Assembly (NCBI RefSeq): GCF_004339745.1
Contig: NZ_SMGP01000003.1
Coordinates: 310,001-374,000, forward strand
From: Paraburkholderia sp. BL9I2N2
GTDB lineage: Bacteria > Pseudomonadota > Gammaproteobacteria > Burkholderiales > Burkholderiaceae
DNA length: 64,000 nt
Reading direction: 5' to 3'
The notes under the pieces were generated by a model that worked only from the letters and a program-made list of their open reading frames with translations, was not told the origin of the DNA and did no database searches. How positions within the stretch are numbered: position 1 is the stretch's first letter; the number at the start of each line of letters is the position of its first letter. The translations under genes and the position numbers were made by a program. Below are positions 44,299-53,162 of the stretch, piece after piece.

Positions 44299-46473
44299 AT
44301 GAACCTGCTCGTGTACAGACGTTGTGCCGTTTCGCTGTTAACCGCATTAACCGTGAGTGTGTCGCTGGGCTTGTCGGGTTGTGGCGGCGATGCGCCGGGC
44401 GGTAGCGGGGCCGTCGCCTCGGCGAAGAGTCAACAAGCCACGGCGGCCTCTGCCGCGCAAAGCGAATCCGCGGCGCAGCAAAGCCGCCGCCCCTCGCGTC
44501 AAATCGCCGTGGTGCCGCCGCCAATGGGATGGTCGTCATGGAATAGCCTTGCCGAGAACGTGAATTACAACACGATCAAGGCCGAAGCCGATGGCCTTTC
44601 CGCACTGAATGCGCAGCTAAAAGCCGGCGCGCAATACGAGTACGTGAACACCGATGAAGGCTGGTGGACCTCAGGGGCGAGGGATGCCAACGGCAACTTC
44701 GTCATCGACAACACCCAATGGCCGGGCGGCATGCAGGCCATCGCGCAATACATCCACAGCAAGGGACTGAAAGCGGGCATCTACATCGACGCCGGCCCGC
44801 AGGGTTGCGGCACGCGAACCAACGGCACGCATTTCGTCGGTAGCGACTTCGCGCACTACGATCACGACTTCCTGCAATTCGCGCAGTGGGGATTCGACTT
44901 CGTGAAGGTCGACTTCTGCGGGGGCGGCGCAGCCGGCTATGATCCGCAGCAAGCCTATACAGCCATCGCTGATGCGATCGACAAGGCATACGTGCAGACC
45001 GGCCACCGCGTGACGCTCAGCATCTGCGACTGGGGAACCATCGCCAGCAACAGCACGTACCCCGACTTCAACGAGGGACCGTGGGCGTGGGCCGCCGGGG
45101 TTGGCCGGATGTGGAGAACGACGGGCGACATCTATGGGCCGAACAGCGGCGCGCCGAACTTCGGCAGCGTGACCGGCAACTTTCTTGGCAACTATCACCC
45201 CGAGGCCCAGCACACTGGCTTCTACAACGACCCCGACATGATGGTGGTCGGCATGGGCATGACGGCGGTTCACGATCAGGCGCACATGAGCCTGTGGGCG
45301 ATCGCCGGCGCACCGCTGATTCTCGGCGCCGACCTGTCGAAGCCGCTGACCGCAGATACCACGCAGTTGACGACCAACACCGACGTCATTGCAGTCGACC
45401 AGGACCCGCTTGGCACACAAGGTGTAAAGGTCGCACAATCTGGCGCACAGCAGGTGTGGGCGAAGCTTCTCGCCGGCCAGGGGCAGCGTGCTGTCGTGCT
45501 GTTCAACAACGGCACGACGGACGCGCCGATGACGATCACGTGGCAGCAACTCGGCTTGGTGCCAAACGCGCGCGCGATGGTGCGTGATCTGTGGGCCGGC
45601 AAGCAACTCGGCTCGTTCGTCACTTCGTATACGGCACCCACGGTGCCCGCGGGCGGCGCCGTGATGCTCTCGGTAAGCGGACAGGACGTCGCCGCGAAGA
45701 ACTACCAGCCGACTTCACTTGGCGGTGGTGCATCGTATACGCACTGCCCGGACTGCGACGGCGGCAGGATCGTTCGGGGACTTGGCACGGTAACCTTCGG
45801 CAACGTCGCATCGACCGGCACCGGCGGCTACGTTGAGATCGCATATGCGAACCGCTCTCGCGACACGTTGACCGCACAACTTTCGACGAACGGCGGCCAG
45901 ACGACCACAGTGGTGTTTCCGCCGACCGGCGGCGAAGGGCTAGTTGGCACGGTCACGGTCTATGTGCCGCTGCAGCCCGGGGGTAACTCGCTGACGCTGT
46001 CGAGCGCGGACAGCACCGCGCCTGCGCCCGATATTGGCACAGTCTCTGTCGTCGCCGGCCCGGTGACGCTTCCGCCGTTCAAGGCTGCCTACGAGGCAGA
46101 AGCGTCGAGCAGCGTACTCGCCGGTGGCGCGCGCATTTCGGCATGCAGCGTTTGTTCGGGCGGCTCGGACGTCGGCTATGTTGGCAACGGCGGGACGTTG
46201 ACGATCAACAACATTAGTGTTCCCGCGGACGGCACCTACACCGTGTTGGTGGGCTATGCGAACGGCGACTCGGCGCCGCGCTCCGCGGACATCAGCTTTA
46301 ACGGTTCAACGCCTGTCACTGTGTCGTTTCCGCCGAGCGGTGGGTGGAGCACCATCTCGACTCTCGCTGTGACGGGCACATTCAAGTCGGGCAACGCGAA
46401 CGCGCTGATCTTCTCGAACCCTGCGGGTTGGGCACCGGACATCGATGGCGTCGGCGCGCCGGCAGCGCAGTAG
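44299..46473 (+). CDS. GH27 family glycosidase lipoprotein (possible beta-L-arabinopyranosidase)
   Basis: A 724-aa paralogue of the GH27 protein at 11333-13462. Lipobox LSGC, then a Ser/Ala/Gln-rich linker, barrel start VPPPMGWSSWNSLAEN, nucleophile D205 in FVKVDFCGG, acid/base D313 in NDPDMMVVG, beta domain, and a C-terminal CBM35-like module from YEAEASSSVLAGG with a CxxC (ACSVCSGG). The substrate-binding pair DD of alpha-galactosidases is D119-E120 here (NTDEGWW). In the Streptomyces avermitilis GH27 beta-L-arabinopyranosidase the same Asp-to-Glu change distinguishes pentose from galactose, so arabinopyranoside may be the substrate. AGGAGAGA precedes the ATG, fixing the start. Neighbouring GH54 and MFS genes fit an arabinose-glycan theme. 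Confidence 0.9.
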   Translation: MNLLVYRRCAVSLLTALTVSVSLGLSGCGGDAPGGSGAVASAKSQQATAASAAQSESAAQQSRRPSRQIAVVPPPMGWSSWNSLAENVNYNTIKAEADGLSALNAQLKAGAQYEYVNTDEGWWTSGARDANGNFVIDNTQWPGGMQAIAQYIHSKGLKAGIYIDAGPQGCGTRTNGTHFVGSDFAHYDHDFLQFAQWGFDFVKVDFCGGGAAGYDPQQAYTAIADAIDKAYVQTGHRVTLSICDWGTIASNSTYPDFNEGPWAWAAGVGRMWRTTGDIYGPNSGAPNFGSVTGNFLGNYHPEAQHTGFYNDPDMMVVGMGMTAVHDQAHMSLWAIAGAPLILGADLSKPLTADTTQLTTNTDVIAVDQDPLGTQGVKVAQSGAQQVWAKLLAGQGQRAVVLFNNGTTDAPMTITWQQLGLVPNARAMVRDLWAGKQLGSFVTSYTAPTVPAGGAVMLSVSGQDVAAKNYQPTSLGGGASYTHCPDCDGGRIVRGLGTVTFGNVASTGTGGYVEIAYANRSRDTLTAQLSTNGGQTTTVVFPPTGGEGLVGTVTVYVPLQPGGNSLTLSSADSTAPAPDIGTVSVVAGPVTLPPFKAAYEAEASSSVLAGGARISACSVCSGGSDVGYVGNGGTLTINNISVPADGTYTVLVGYANGDSAPRSADISFNGSTPVTVSFPPSGGWSTISTLAVTGTFKSGNANALIFSNPAGWAPDIDGVGAPAAQ

Positions 46474-46490
46474 CTTCAGTTGAAAGACCT

Positions 46491-46515
46491 GCGCCGCCGC
46501 GTCCTGCGGCGGCGC
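46491..46515 (+). terminator. GC-rich hairpin after the GH27 gene
   Basis: A perfect 10-bp stem (GCGCCGCCGC and GCGGCGGCGC) with a 5-base loop lies 18 bp after the GH27 stop. No T-run follows, so it is either a non-canonical terminator or an mRNA-stabilising structure. Confidence 0.5.
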
Positions 46516-46765
46516 AAACCTCAAACCAGGGAGACGCGCAACGTTGGGTGCGCTATGTGTGAGGCCGCAGCGCGCTACTACCTCTCACGATAGCGATTTT
46601 CAAGGCATGCGGAATACAAGATGCGTCGCCGGCGGCAACGCGGGGACGATCAGATTGCTGTTCGCTGTTTCAAAGGACGATACGTCCCATCACAGAAGCA
46701 ATCGAGCACCACTCAGCCCAAAGCCAACTCGCCCGCCGTTTCCTGCAGCAGCTTGCGAAAGCGCT

Positions 46766-47024
46766 TCAACACGGGTTCTTCGCGCGGCGCATCACGGAGC
46801 GCGCTTGCGCGAGCACGGTTTCGCCGAGCAACGTGGGCTGGCTTCCTTGGCTCGACCGTTCGAAGAGTCGTGTTCCCAGCCGGCTTTCCGCATCGGCGAG
46901 CAACCGTGAGAGCACCGGTTGCGCAACGCCGAGACTGCGCGCAGCGCGATGTACCGATCCACCATCACCGATGGCGATCAGGGCTTCGATATGACTGTTG
47001 CAGTGCCGCAGGAGATCGCTTCAT
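46766..47024 (-). pseudogene. LysR regulator fragment (HTH only)
   Basis: A minus-strand frame encodes HIEALIAIGDGGSVHRAARS, then LGVAQPVLSRLLADAESRLG, TRLFERSSQGSQPTLLGETV and LAQAR before a stop at 46766. This is a complete LysR helix-turn-helix and the start of the linker helix. The ATG at 47024 is one base out of frame, and the whole effector domain is missing. It is a relic of a regulator divergent from the TPP-enzyme relic that starts 104 bp away. Confidence 0.75.
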
Positions 47025-47127
47025 GACATCACCATCCGAGGGTTGATGAGGAGATGTGAAAAAGGTATCACGTGAGGACGATGCTACTTTTTCGACGCCG
47101 CCGGTCCGGGTGACTTGAGAGCAATCA

Positions 47128-47560
47128 ATGACAGAGACTCGTGGCGCAGACCTGACTCCGCAGACTATGCATCGGAATGGAGTCAGGCTGATCCTCACGG
47201 TCTAGCGCAATCACATCATGCCGGTCTTCGGCGCGTCCTTCGAGACAGGAATCAAGCTGATACATACGAGACGAGGCCGCCACCGTTCACATGGCCGACT
47301 CACTGGCGCGGATGACCGGCAGAGTAGGCGTGGCCGCGATCACGGGCGGTCCCGGGCACGCCAACGCTGTGTCGGCCCCTATACACGCCGTGCCTGGTTG
47401 AGTCCCCCGTGGTCCTGCTGTCCAGCCCGGCGGATAACAGCCGCTCAAAACTCCCGACACGATCAGTGCATTCGTCACCTTTGCCAGGACGTTTGTGCAT
47501 AGAGTCTCCGGCGCCGGTCATAGAGGACGCCATCCGACGCAATGCAGACAACGATTCGTT
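47128..47560 (+). pseudogene. Thiamine-pyrophosphate enzyme (acetolactate-synthase-like) N-terminal remnant
   Basis: Starting at an ATG at 47128 (MTETRGADLTPQTMHRNGVR), successive frames give VFGASFETGIKLIHTR, then EAATVHMADSLARMTGRVGV and AAITGGPGHANAV, then VESPVVLLSSPADNSRSKLP. These line up in order with the N-terminal Pyr domain of TPP enzymes (GADxxVxxLKxxGV, HExxAxxMAdgyAR, TGxPGVxxVTGGPG, PVVLIsG), where the His-Glu pair holds the catalytic Glu. At least three frameshifts and a stop break it, and two thirds of the gene are missing. With the divergent LysR relic it marks a lost catabolic or biosynthetic unit. Confidence 0.75.
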
Positions 47561-47568
47561 GCGCTCTG

Positions 47569-48144
47569 TTACGTTCCCTTCTTGATATCGTTGCCAGGCC
47601 GATTTGTCAGGATGGCGCTCGTAATAACGTGAAGGAGATGATCGGCCCGTGACGCGAATGAGGGTTGGTCAACGAGCCAGCCGAGCGCCGACATCAGGGC
47701 GAACAGATCTACCCCATCCATATCGGCGCGCGCCGTTCCGTCGCCCTGAGCGCGGCGCAGTAGTCGCTCGCCCGCTTCATGCACCGCTGTGCAAGAAGCG
47801 TAAAGCGCGGAGTCCGGGTCCGCGTGGGCGCTCGCCATCAAGGCGACAACGCCGCTATAGCTATGAACGAATGCGACCCCTTCGCGAAACCAGGACACGA
47901 GCGCTTCGCCCGGCGGATTCGACGTTTCGAGTTCGCCTGCCTTTTGCGTCAGTGCGTCCAGATTCGCACGCAGCAACGCTTCGAACAAGGCTTCTCGCGT
48001 CGGGAAATGACGCAACACTGTGGCCAACCCGACCTCGGCCCGGCGGGCGATGTCACGCATGGACGCATCGGCGCCATTCTCAGTGACGACGTCACGCGCG
48101 ACTGCAAGCAGGTGGTTGTAATTTTTTCTGGCGTCGGCCCGCAT
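47569..48144 (-). CDS. TetR/AcrR family transcriptional regulator
   Basis: A 191-aa repressor. N-terminal HTH: RKNYNHLLAVARDVVTENGA, DASMRDIARRAEVGLATVLR and HFPTREALFEALL. The C-terminal ligand domain contains VVALMASAHADPDSALYASC and ends LTNRPGNDIKKGT. It resembles the regulators controlling SDR detoxification genes in Burkholderiaceae. The ATG at 48144 has AAGGA at proper spacing; an upstream TTG at 48159 is less likely. It is divergent from the SDR gene, with two copies of a 15-bp palindrome between them that are its probable operators, so it controls both itself and the SDR. Confidence 0.92.
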   Translation of the reverse strand: MRADARKNYNHLLAVARDVVTENGADASMRDIARRAEVGLATVLRHFPTREALFEALLRANLDALTQKAGELETSNPPGEALVSWFREGVAFVHSYSGVVALMASAHADPDSALYASCTAVHEAGERLLRRAQGDGTARADMDGVDLFALMSALGWLVDQPSFASRADHLLHVITSAILTNRPGNDIKKGT

Positions 48145-48153
48145 AACTTTCCT

Positions 48154-48208
48154 TGACAAATGGATCAGTGATCCATATATTTAAATCAGGATATGGATCA
48201 CTGATCCA
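48154..48208 (+). promoter_or_regulatory. SDR promoter with two TetR-type operators
   Basis: TGGATCAGTGATCCA at 48161-48175 and TGGATCACTGATCCA at 48194-48208 are the same 15-bp palindrome, centres 33 bp apart. The first fills the spacer of a good sigma-70 promoter pointing at the SDR gene: TTGACA at 48154-48159, 16-bp spacer, TATATT at 48176-48181. The second lies just after the expected transcription start. Repression by the adjacent TetR protein is strongly implied. Confidence 0.85.
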
Positions 48209-48273
48209 TAAGATACAGCGCATTTGTGCAAATTGGAACAGAGACGCTGTCCGACACCACGAAAGGAGATGTC

Positions 48274-49008
48274 ATGGGAAAGCTTGAGGGTAAGGTTGCA
48301 GTCGTCACGGGTGGATCGAGCGGCATGGCGCTGGCGAGCGCCAAGCGGTTCGTTGAAGAAGGCGCCTATGTTTTCATCACGGGCCGCAGGCAGGAGGCGC
48401 TCGACGAGGCCGTCAAGCTGATTGGCCGGAACGTGACCGGCGTGCGCGGCGACGCGGCCAATCTGGACGACCTCGACCGCCTGTTCGATACAGTCAAGCG
48501 GGAAAAGGGCAAGATCGACATCCTGTTCGCGAGCGCAGGCACGGGCGAAGCTGTCCCTCTGGGCGAGATTACCGAGCAGCACTTCGATGCGATCTTCGGT
48601 CTGAATACGCGCGGAACGCTGTTTACGGTTCAGAAAGCGTTGCCGCTGTTCAACGATGGCGGATCGATCTTCATGACCGGGTCCGTTGCTTCGGTGAAAG
48701 GCTTTCCTGGTTATGGCGTGTATTCGGCGAGCAAGGCGGCGTTGCGCTCATTCGCACGCACCTGGCTTAACGAACTGAAGGGTAGGAATATCCGGGTGAA
48801 CGTGCTGAGCCCGGGGCCGATCGCCACACCGATGCAGGACCAGGTTCTCACCGAGGAGGCTAAGCGGATGTTCGAATCCCTGATCCCGCGGGGAAAGATG
48901 GGTCGTCCTGAGGAAATTGCGACGGTTGCGCTGTTTCTTGCTTCAGACGATTCGAGCTTCGTGAATGGGGTGGAGTTGTCTGTCGACGGCGGCTTCTCGG
49001 CCATCTGA
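48274..49008 (+). CDS. Short-chain dehydrogenase/reductase
   Basis: A 244-aa classical SDR. Nucleotide-binding loop VVTGGSSGMALASAKRF, where the third Gly of the usual TGxxxGxG is Ala, then GRRQEALDEAV, catalytic Ser in MTGSVASVKG, YxxxK in YGVYSASKAA, and PGPIATPM. An Arg pair after the second strand (TGRRQ) suggests NADP preference. AAAGGAG precedes the ATG at 48274, excluding the longer frame from 48226. It is under the TetR promoter/operator region and is followed by an NAD(P)-binding oxidoreductase 104 bp downstream. Substrate unknown. Confidence 0.92.
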   Translation: MGKLEGKVAVVTGGSSGMALASAKRFVEEGAYVFITGRRQEALDEAVKLIGRNVTGVRGDAANLDDLDRLFDTVKREKGKIDILFASAGTGEAVPLGEITEQHFDAIFGLNTRGTLFTVQKALPLFNDGGSIFMTGSVASVKGFPGYGVYSASKAALRSFARTWLNELKGRNIRVNVLSPGPIATPMQDQVLTEEAKRMFESLIPRGKMGRPEEIATVALFLASDDSSFVNGVELSVDGGFSAI

Positions 49009-49112
49009 AATCGCGCCGAAAAGCGTGTAGAAGCACCTGTCAACTCGACGAAGATGATCCGATTGGTGTCGATAAATATGGATTCCTTGTCAATACGGAA
49101 TGGAGAGTTCGC

Positions 49113-49712
49113 ATGAGCTATTCAATTATTGGGTTTGGCGCGGTAGGTCACGCACTCGCCCGAGCGTTTGCAAGAAAGAACATCGATGTGACCGTCGCCA
49201 GCCGGCGCTCTCCCGAGACGTTGATGCCGCAGGCACAAGCGATTGGCCGCACAGTTGTCCCCGGGACGCTGCAGGATGCAATTGCGTCCGACACGATCTT
49301 CCTGGCGGTTCCGTTCTGGGAACATCGCGAAGTCGCGAAGCAGATCCCAACCTGGCAGGGCAAGACAATCATCGATACGACCAATGCTTACGGTGTTCCC
49401 GTTGCAGACCTGGAAGGCCAGCCGCCGGCCGCGGTTGTCGCCAAAGCGTTTACCGGCGCCAGGTTCGTAAAGGGCTTTAACCATCTGCCCGCTGCCGTTC
49501 TGGCCGCTGATCCAAACGTGAGTGGCGGGAGCCGCGTCGTGTTTTTGTCGAGCGATGACGAAAATGCGGTGGCACCGGTCGCTGCTTTGGCCGAACAACT
49601 CGGTTTCGCGCCGATTGCGCTAGGACCGCTCAAGGATGGCGGCTTGCTTGTCCAGGGTAGGGGCAGTACCTGGGGGCAACTGATCTTCAAGGATCTCGTC
49701 AAGTTCAAATAG
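49113..49712 (+). CDS. NADPH-dependent oxidoreductase (F420-reductase-like NAD(P)-binding protein)
   Basis: A 199-aa Rossmann protein of the NADP oxidoreductase / coenzyme-F420-dependent family: SIIGFGAVGHALARAFARKN, VASRRSPETL (Arg pair for NADP), IFLAVPFWEHREVAKQI, IIDTTNAYG and KGFNHLPAAVL. In proteobacteria this family lacks F420 and probably reduces another small acceptor. The last third (GFAPIALGPLKDGGLLVQGR) is typical. A GGAGAG ribosome site precedes the ATG. It lies downstream of the TetR-controlled SDR on the same strand and may share its control; the 104-bp gap could also hold its own promoter. Confidence 0.88.
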   Translation: MSYSIIGFGAVGHALARAFARKNIDVTVASRRSPETLMPQAQAIGRTVVPGTLQDAIASDTIFLAVPFWEHREVAKQIPTWQGKTIIDTTNAYGVPVADLEGQPPAAVVAKAFTGARFVKGFNHLPAAVLAADPNVSGGSRVVFLSSDDENAVAPVAALAEQLGFAPIALGPLKDGGLLVQGRGSTWGQLIFKDLVKFK

Positions 49713-49972
49713 CGGCGCCTCACGACGAAGACAGCGGCCACGTGCATCGCTAAACGCGTGCTGGTGATCTGACCGAGATTCGGTTAGTGCCTCTGAGCGA
49801 GTGCATGATGGCCGCTGGCGACTCGTCGGCTGCGAGCGCCCGTAGGGCAGAAGTGACGCGGAAGGTGTCCATTCGGACTTGAAACAGCGACGAGTGCTGC
49901 GGCGACGCATTCGGGCGTAGATGGAGGATACTTCGTAGCAGCAAGCCAACGCGTCCAGCCAGGATTCTGCAC

Positions 49973-50596
49973 ATGAAGACACTTTCTCTACTGACTCTTT
50001 GCGCAGCGCTGTTGTCGTTCGGCGGTGCGGCGTACGCGCAAGTCGACCAATCTGAGCCTCAGCTGCTGATCAAGACCGCGACGCAACAGATACTCGACGA
50101 GGTGCGGACCCGAGCGATCGCGCCAGACGATATTCCTCGTATCATTGATATCGTAAACCGGGACATTCTTCCCTACACCGATTTTCACCGCACCACGTCA
50201 CTGGCGATGGGCCGTTACTGGCGGACGGCTACGCCCGCGCAGCAGCAGCAACTGGTCGAACAGTTCAAGATGCTCCTGATCCACACCTATTCGGGTGCTA
50301 TCGGTCAGCTCCGTCCAGACCAACGGATCGACTACCCGCCGATCCACATCGCTCCAACCGATACGGACGTGGTGGTGCGCACGGTTGCAACCAGGAACGG
50401 CGAACCAGCGGAGATCGACTACCGGCTGTACAGCACGCCGCAGGGCTGGCGGTTGTATGACCTGAATGTGCTCGGCGTCTGGCTAATCCAGACATATCGG
50501 CAGCAGTTCAGTGACAAGATCAAGGAAAGCGGTGTTGACGGTCTGATCCAGTTTCTTGCTGAGCGCAACCAGCAGCTCGCTTCCGGCAAGCAGTAA
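49973..50596 (+). CDS. MlaC/Ttg2D family periplasmic phospholipid-binding protein (orphan)
   Basis: A 207-aa exported protein: signal peptide (LSLLTLCAALLSFGGAAYA), then a MlaC domain with IVNRDILPYTDFHRTTSLAM, RYWRTATPAQQQQLVEQFKM then LLIHTYSGAIGQL, a central sheet (VVVRTVATRNGEPAEIDYRL) and the closing helix block YDLNVLGVWLIQTYRQQFSD. MlaC shuttles lipids between the OmpC-MlaA complex and the MlaFEDB transporter. None of the mla partners is here, so it is an accessory copy, perhaps linked to the stress genes around it. Start chosen at the ATG that opens the signal peptide. Confidence 0.9.
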   Translation: MKTLSLLTLCAALLSFGGAAYAQVDQSEPQLLIKTATQQILDEVRTRAIAPDDIPRIIDIVNRDILPYTDFHRTTSLAMGRYWRTATPAQQQQLVEQFKMLLIHTYSGAIGQLRPDQRIDYPPIHIAPTDTDVVVRTVATRNGEPAEIDYRLYSTPQGWRLYDLNVLGVWLIQTYRQQFSDKIKESGVDGLIQFLAERNQQLASGKQ

Positions 50597-50860
50597 GTGA
50601 CCGCTGGGTATCATGGCGGCGGGCGCTTACCGGGCCGTGACCCGTCATTCGCCCGCAAATCGTTTGGATATTCAGAGGTCGGCCATCTACGGTCAATCAA
50701 TAGGGCTTCGCGAATGACCGAAGTCTGCGCTCGAACGGACTTTCATGGCTTTGGCGATCCTGCCCAACCGCAGCGACTCCCCGTTTCCCGGAGCTTCGAC
50801 GGCGCCTTTTGCTGCACAAATCATACTGCTCGCCATCCGGTGGGAACTCCAGTTCGATGA

Positions 50861-51919
50861 CTATTTTTTCCGCAGACGTTCCTTCGTCAGACGGGCGATT
50901 GCTGCCGGCGCCTGGTCCGGTATGGCGAAAACTGAACTGACGTTGATCTCACAGAGTACGTAGGTATCCTCGCCCGATTCGGTGCGCGGTCCGTAAAGGA
51001 AGTCAGCATCCCAGATAATCGGCAGCGAAGCGCTGTCGATGTTCAGGATATCCATCATTTGCGGCGTCCATTCGAGTTCCATTTTCGCTCTGAGGACTTG
51101 GAACGGCTCGGCCGAGGCGGAGTGCATGATACGTGGCCCGGGCTGCGCAGCGTCAGAGTCATGGCCTTCGGGTGGTGGCGATATCAGCGCCTTGATCAAC
51201 TGGTGTCCGAACCCGACAACCTTGTCGGCTCCCATGTAGCAGCGAATCATCCCGTCGGGCAGGCGTGACTGAAAGGGTTGGTCAACAATGCAGCCGTCAG
51301 GCGTGAGGTATGCCTCGCAGCGAGCCATGAAATCGTGCAGCGTTATCTCTTCCGGCACGCTCCCTCGGCGTGCATGCAGCACGCGAACCAATACCGCATC
51401 GCCGCCAGGCGGCGAGATCTGCTCGACTTTCCAGATCCCCTGACCACCATTGCCCCTGTTTTGTTTGAGAACGCGCGGCCCCGCCGATTCAAGGAGAGAC
51501 GGGAACTCAGACTGGAACGCAGATCTGTCGCGATAGAGATGGGTATCCGTTCCCCAGCTGAGATTCCGGGTGCGATGCAGAACTTCCTTGACGCCCATTT
51601 TCAGGATGACGTCAGGGTGGGCGCTGACCCAGGGTCCACGCGACGCCACCTCCCGCAGCATGGCGTCGAGAGCCACACGGGTCTGCCCGTCGTGAATCGG
51701 ATCAACCCATACCAGTACGCCGTCGACCTTCAGGAGTTGCTCACGCACTTCATCCACTATCTCGTCGGAATAGACAGCGGGTTCCACCTGAATACCAATC
51801 GCCGTCAGTTCTTCGAAGACGCGATAAAAGCGATTGTTCGCCGGTGTCGCATGTTTGCGCGCTTCATGATCACCGCGCCACAGTATGGCCACCCTGGCGG
51901 CAGTTTTAGTTTGACTCAT
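50861..51919 (-). CDS. Cj0069 family protein
   Basis: A 352-aa protein of the Cj0069 family, which has ATP-grasp-like character but no established role. Seen: AILWRGDHEARKHATPANNR near the N-terminus, VLVWVDPIHDGQTR, RNLSWGTDTHLYRDR, PRVLKQNRGNGGQGIWKVEQ (Lys and Gly-rich loop resembling the nucleotide loop of ATP-grasp enzymes), PDGMIRCYMGADKVVGFGHQ, and a late acidic metal-site-like region IIWDADFLYGPR followed by YVLCEINVSS. The ATG at 51919 is preceded by GGAGGATGAG. It is last in a minus-strand series after the beta-propeller, SOD, chrA and chrB genes. Confidence 0.85.
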   Translation of the reverse strand: MSQTKTAARVAILWRGDHEARKHATPANNRFYRVFEELTAIGIQVEPAVYSDEIVDEVREQLLKVDGVLVWVDPIHDGQTRVALDAMLREVASRGPWVSAHPDVILKMGVKEVLHRTRNLSWGTDTHLYRDRSAFQSEFPSLLESAGPRVLKQNRGNGGQGIWKVEQISPPGGDAVLVRVLHARRGSVPEEITLHDFMARCEAYLTPDGCIVDQPFQSRLPDGMIRCYMGADKVVGFGHQLIKALISPPPEGHDSDAAQPGPRIMHSASAEPFQVLRAKMELEWTPQMMDILNIDSASLPIIWDADFLYGPRTESGEDTYVLCEINVSSVFAIPDQAPAAIARLTKERLRKK

Positions 51920-52024
51920 CTCATCCTCCACACGCGCCTGCATCCAGGGGGCACTTGAGCGCGAACAACTTCGCGATCGGCCACGGTTGGTACTACCCAT
52001 TCCGACTCCGTTGTCTTTATCGCC

Positions 52025-53068
52025 TCAGCCTTGTGGGGCCATAATGCGCAACATTGCTTGCCCCTGAACATTTTTAAGCGGGAAGTAGGCACGATGCGTT
52101 GAGTCATCTACTGCGACAACGTGCGCATTGAGGCCGACACGACCGTCACCGATCTTCGACACGTTGCCCGCTTCGGCTTTGAACATCGAGACGATGCCGG
52201 CTTCGCCAGCGACATAGAGCAGATGCAGTTGCGGGTCGAAGGCCAGGACGTCCGGATCCTCTCCGACATCGAACGATGACGTGACCCGCATCGTGGGCAT
52301 GTCGACTACCAGCAGCTTGTCATTGCCTTCGCAAGCGATGAAAGCAAGCCGTTGCTGCGGTTCGATCAGCAGTCCGTGATTGCCCTGCGCGCCCGGCAGA
52401 TCGATCCGTGTGATGATCCGGTCCGTGGCTGGGTCGATTTCGAGCAGTTGCCGCCGAGACTGGACGTTCACGAAGATGTGTCGGGAAACCGCATCGTACT
52501 GGGTGTTGCCGACTTCACCGCCGAGCGGGATCGTTGCAACCCGCGTGTTGGAGCGAACGTCAATCACCGTCTCAGTTTCGCCCGTTTCGTCGGACACGTA
52601 GAGTTTGTGCGCGTCGGGCGCGTAGGCCATGCCATCGGGATAACGGCCGCCCGGCATGCGCGCCGTGATCTTTAGTGTGGCTTCGTCAATCGCGACGATC
52701 TCATTTGAGCCGGTGGCCGACGCATACACGCGTGACAATTCCGGAACCGTCAGTACGCCATGCACAGAGGCCACGTCTGGAATCCGGCCGGTGACGCGAC
52801 CGGCGCGCGTGTCGAACACGATGACCTCATCGTCGCCCAGATGGGCGATGTACAGCAGGTGGCGTTCCGGATCGAAGCTTTCGTAGTCGAGTCGGGTCGG
52901 CCGTCCGCCCAGCGGAACGTCGGCGAGTTGTCTCAACGGCAGGCCACCCATTTCAAGACCGTTGTCCGCACCCGACGCTGAGAACGCAACGCCCCCCAGC
53001 GCGGCAACAATAGCGCACGCTACAGAAAGCAGCCAACGAGCAGCAGGCCGAGTCCAAAGTGCATTCAT
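52025..53068 (-). CDS. Exported YncE-type beta-propeller protein
   Basis: A 347-aa protein with a signal peptide (LLSVACAIVAALGGVAFSAS) and six to seven YVTN/NHL-like blades: HLLYIAHLGDDEVIVFDTRA, SRVYASATGSNEIVAIDEAT, HKLYVSDETGETETVIDVRS, RLAFIACEGNDKLLVVDMPT and LHLLYVAGEAGIVSMFKAEA. It is a binding or scaffold protein with no catalytic signature. The ATG at 53068 starts the signal peptide; the frame from 53101 would add 11 residues. Located between the SOD and Cj0069 genes of the chromate-resistance strand. A role in that resistance is not established. Confidence 0.85.
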   Translation of the reverse strand: MNALWTRPAARWLLSVACAIVAALGGVAFSASGADNGLEMGGLPLRQLADVPLGGRPTRLDYESFDPERHLLYIAHLGDDEVIVFDTRAGRVTGRIPDVASVHGVLTVPELSRVYASATGSNEIVAIDEATLKITARMPGGRYPDGMAYAPDAHKLYVSDETGETETVIDVRSNTRVATIPLGGEVGNTQYDAVSRHIFVNVQSRRQLLEIDPATDRIITRIDLPGAQGNHGLLIEPQQRLAFIACEGNDKLLVVDMPTMRVTSSFDVGEDPDVLAFDPQLHLLYVAGEAGIVSMFKAEAGNVSKIGDGRVGLNAHVVAVDDSTHRAYFPLKNVQGQAMLRIMAPQG

Positions 53069-53162
53069 AACGCGAGTTTCCTCAGCGTGTTCACCGTGCA
53101 ACTATGCTTTGCGAGCGGCGCTCGTCCAATCGTCGTCTTCGCCAGCTCACGCATCATCCAGT

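Noticed and set aside
46491..46515. Hairpin as attenuator or riboswitch
   Set aside because: It lies after a stop codon with no gene directly downstream on that strand, so a 3'-end structure is the simpler view.
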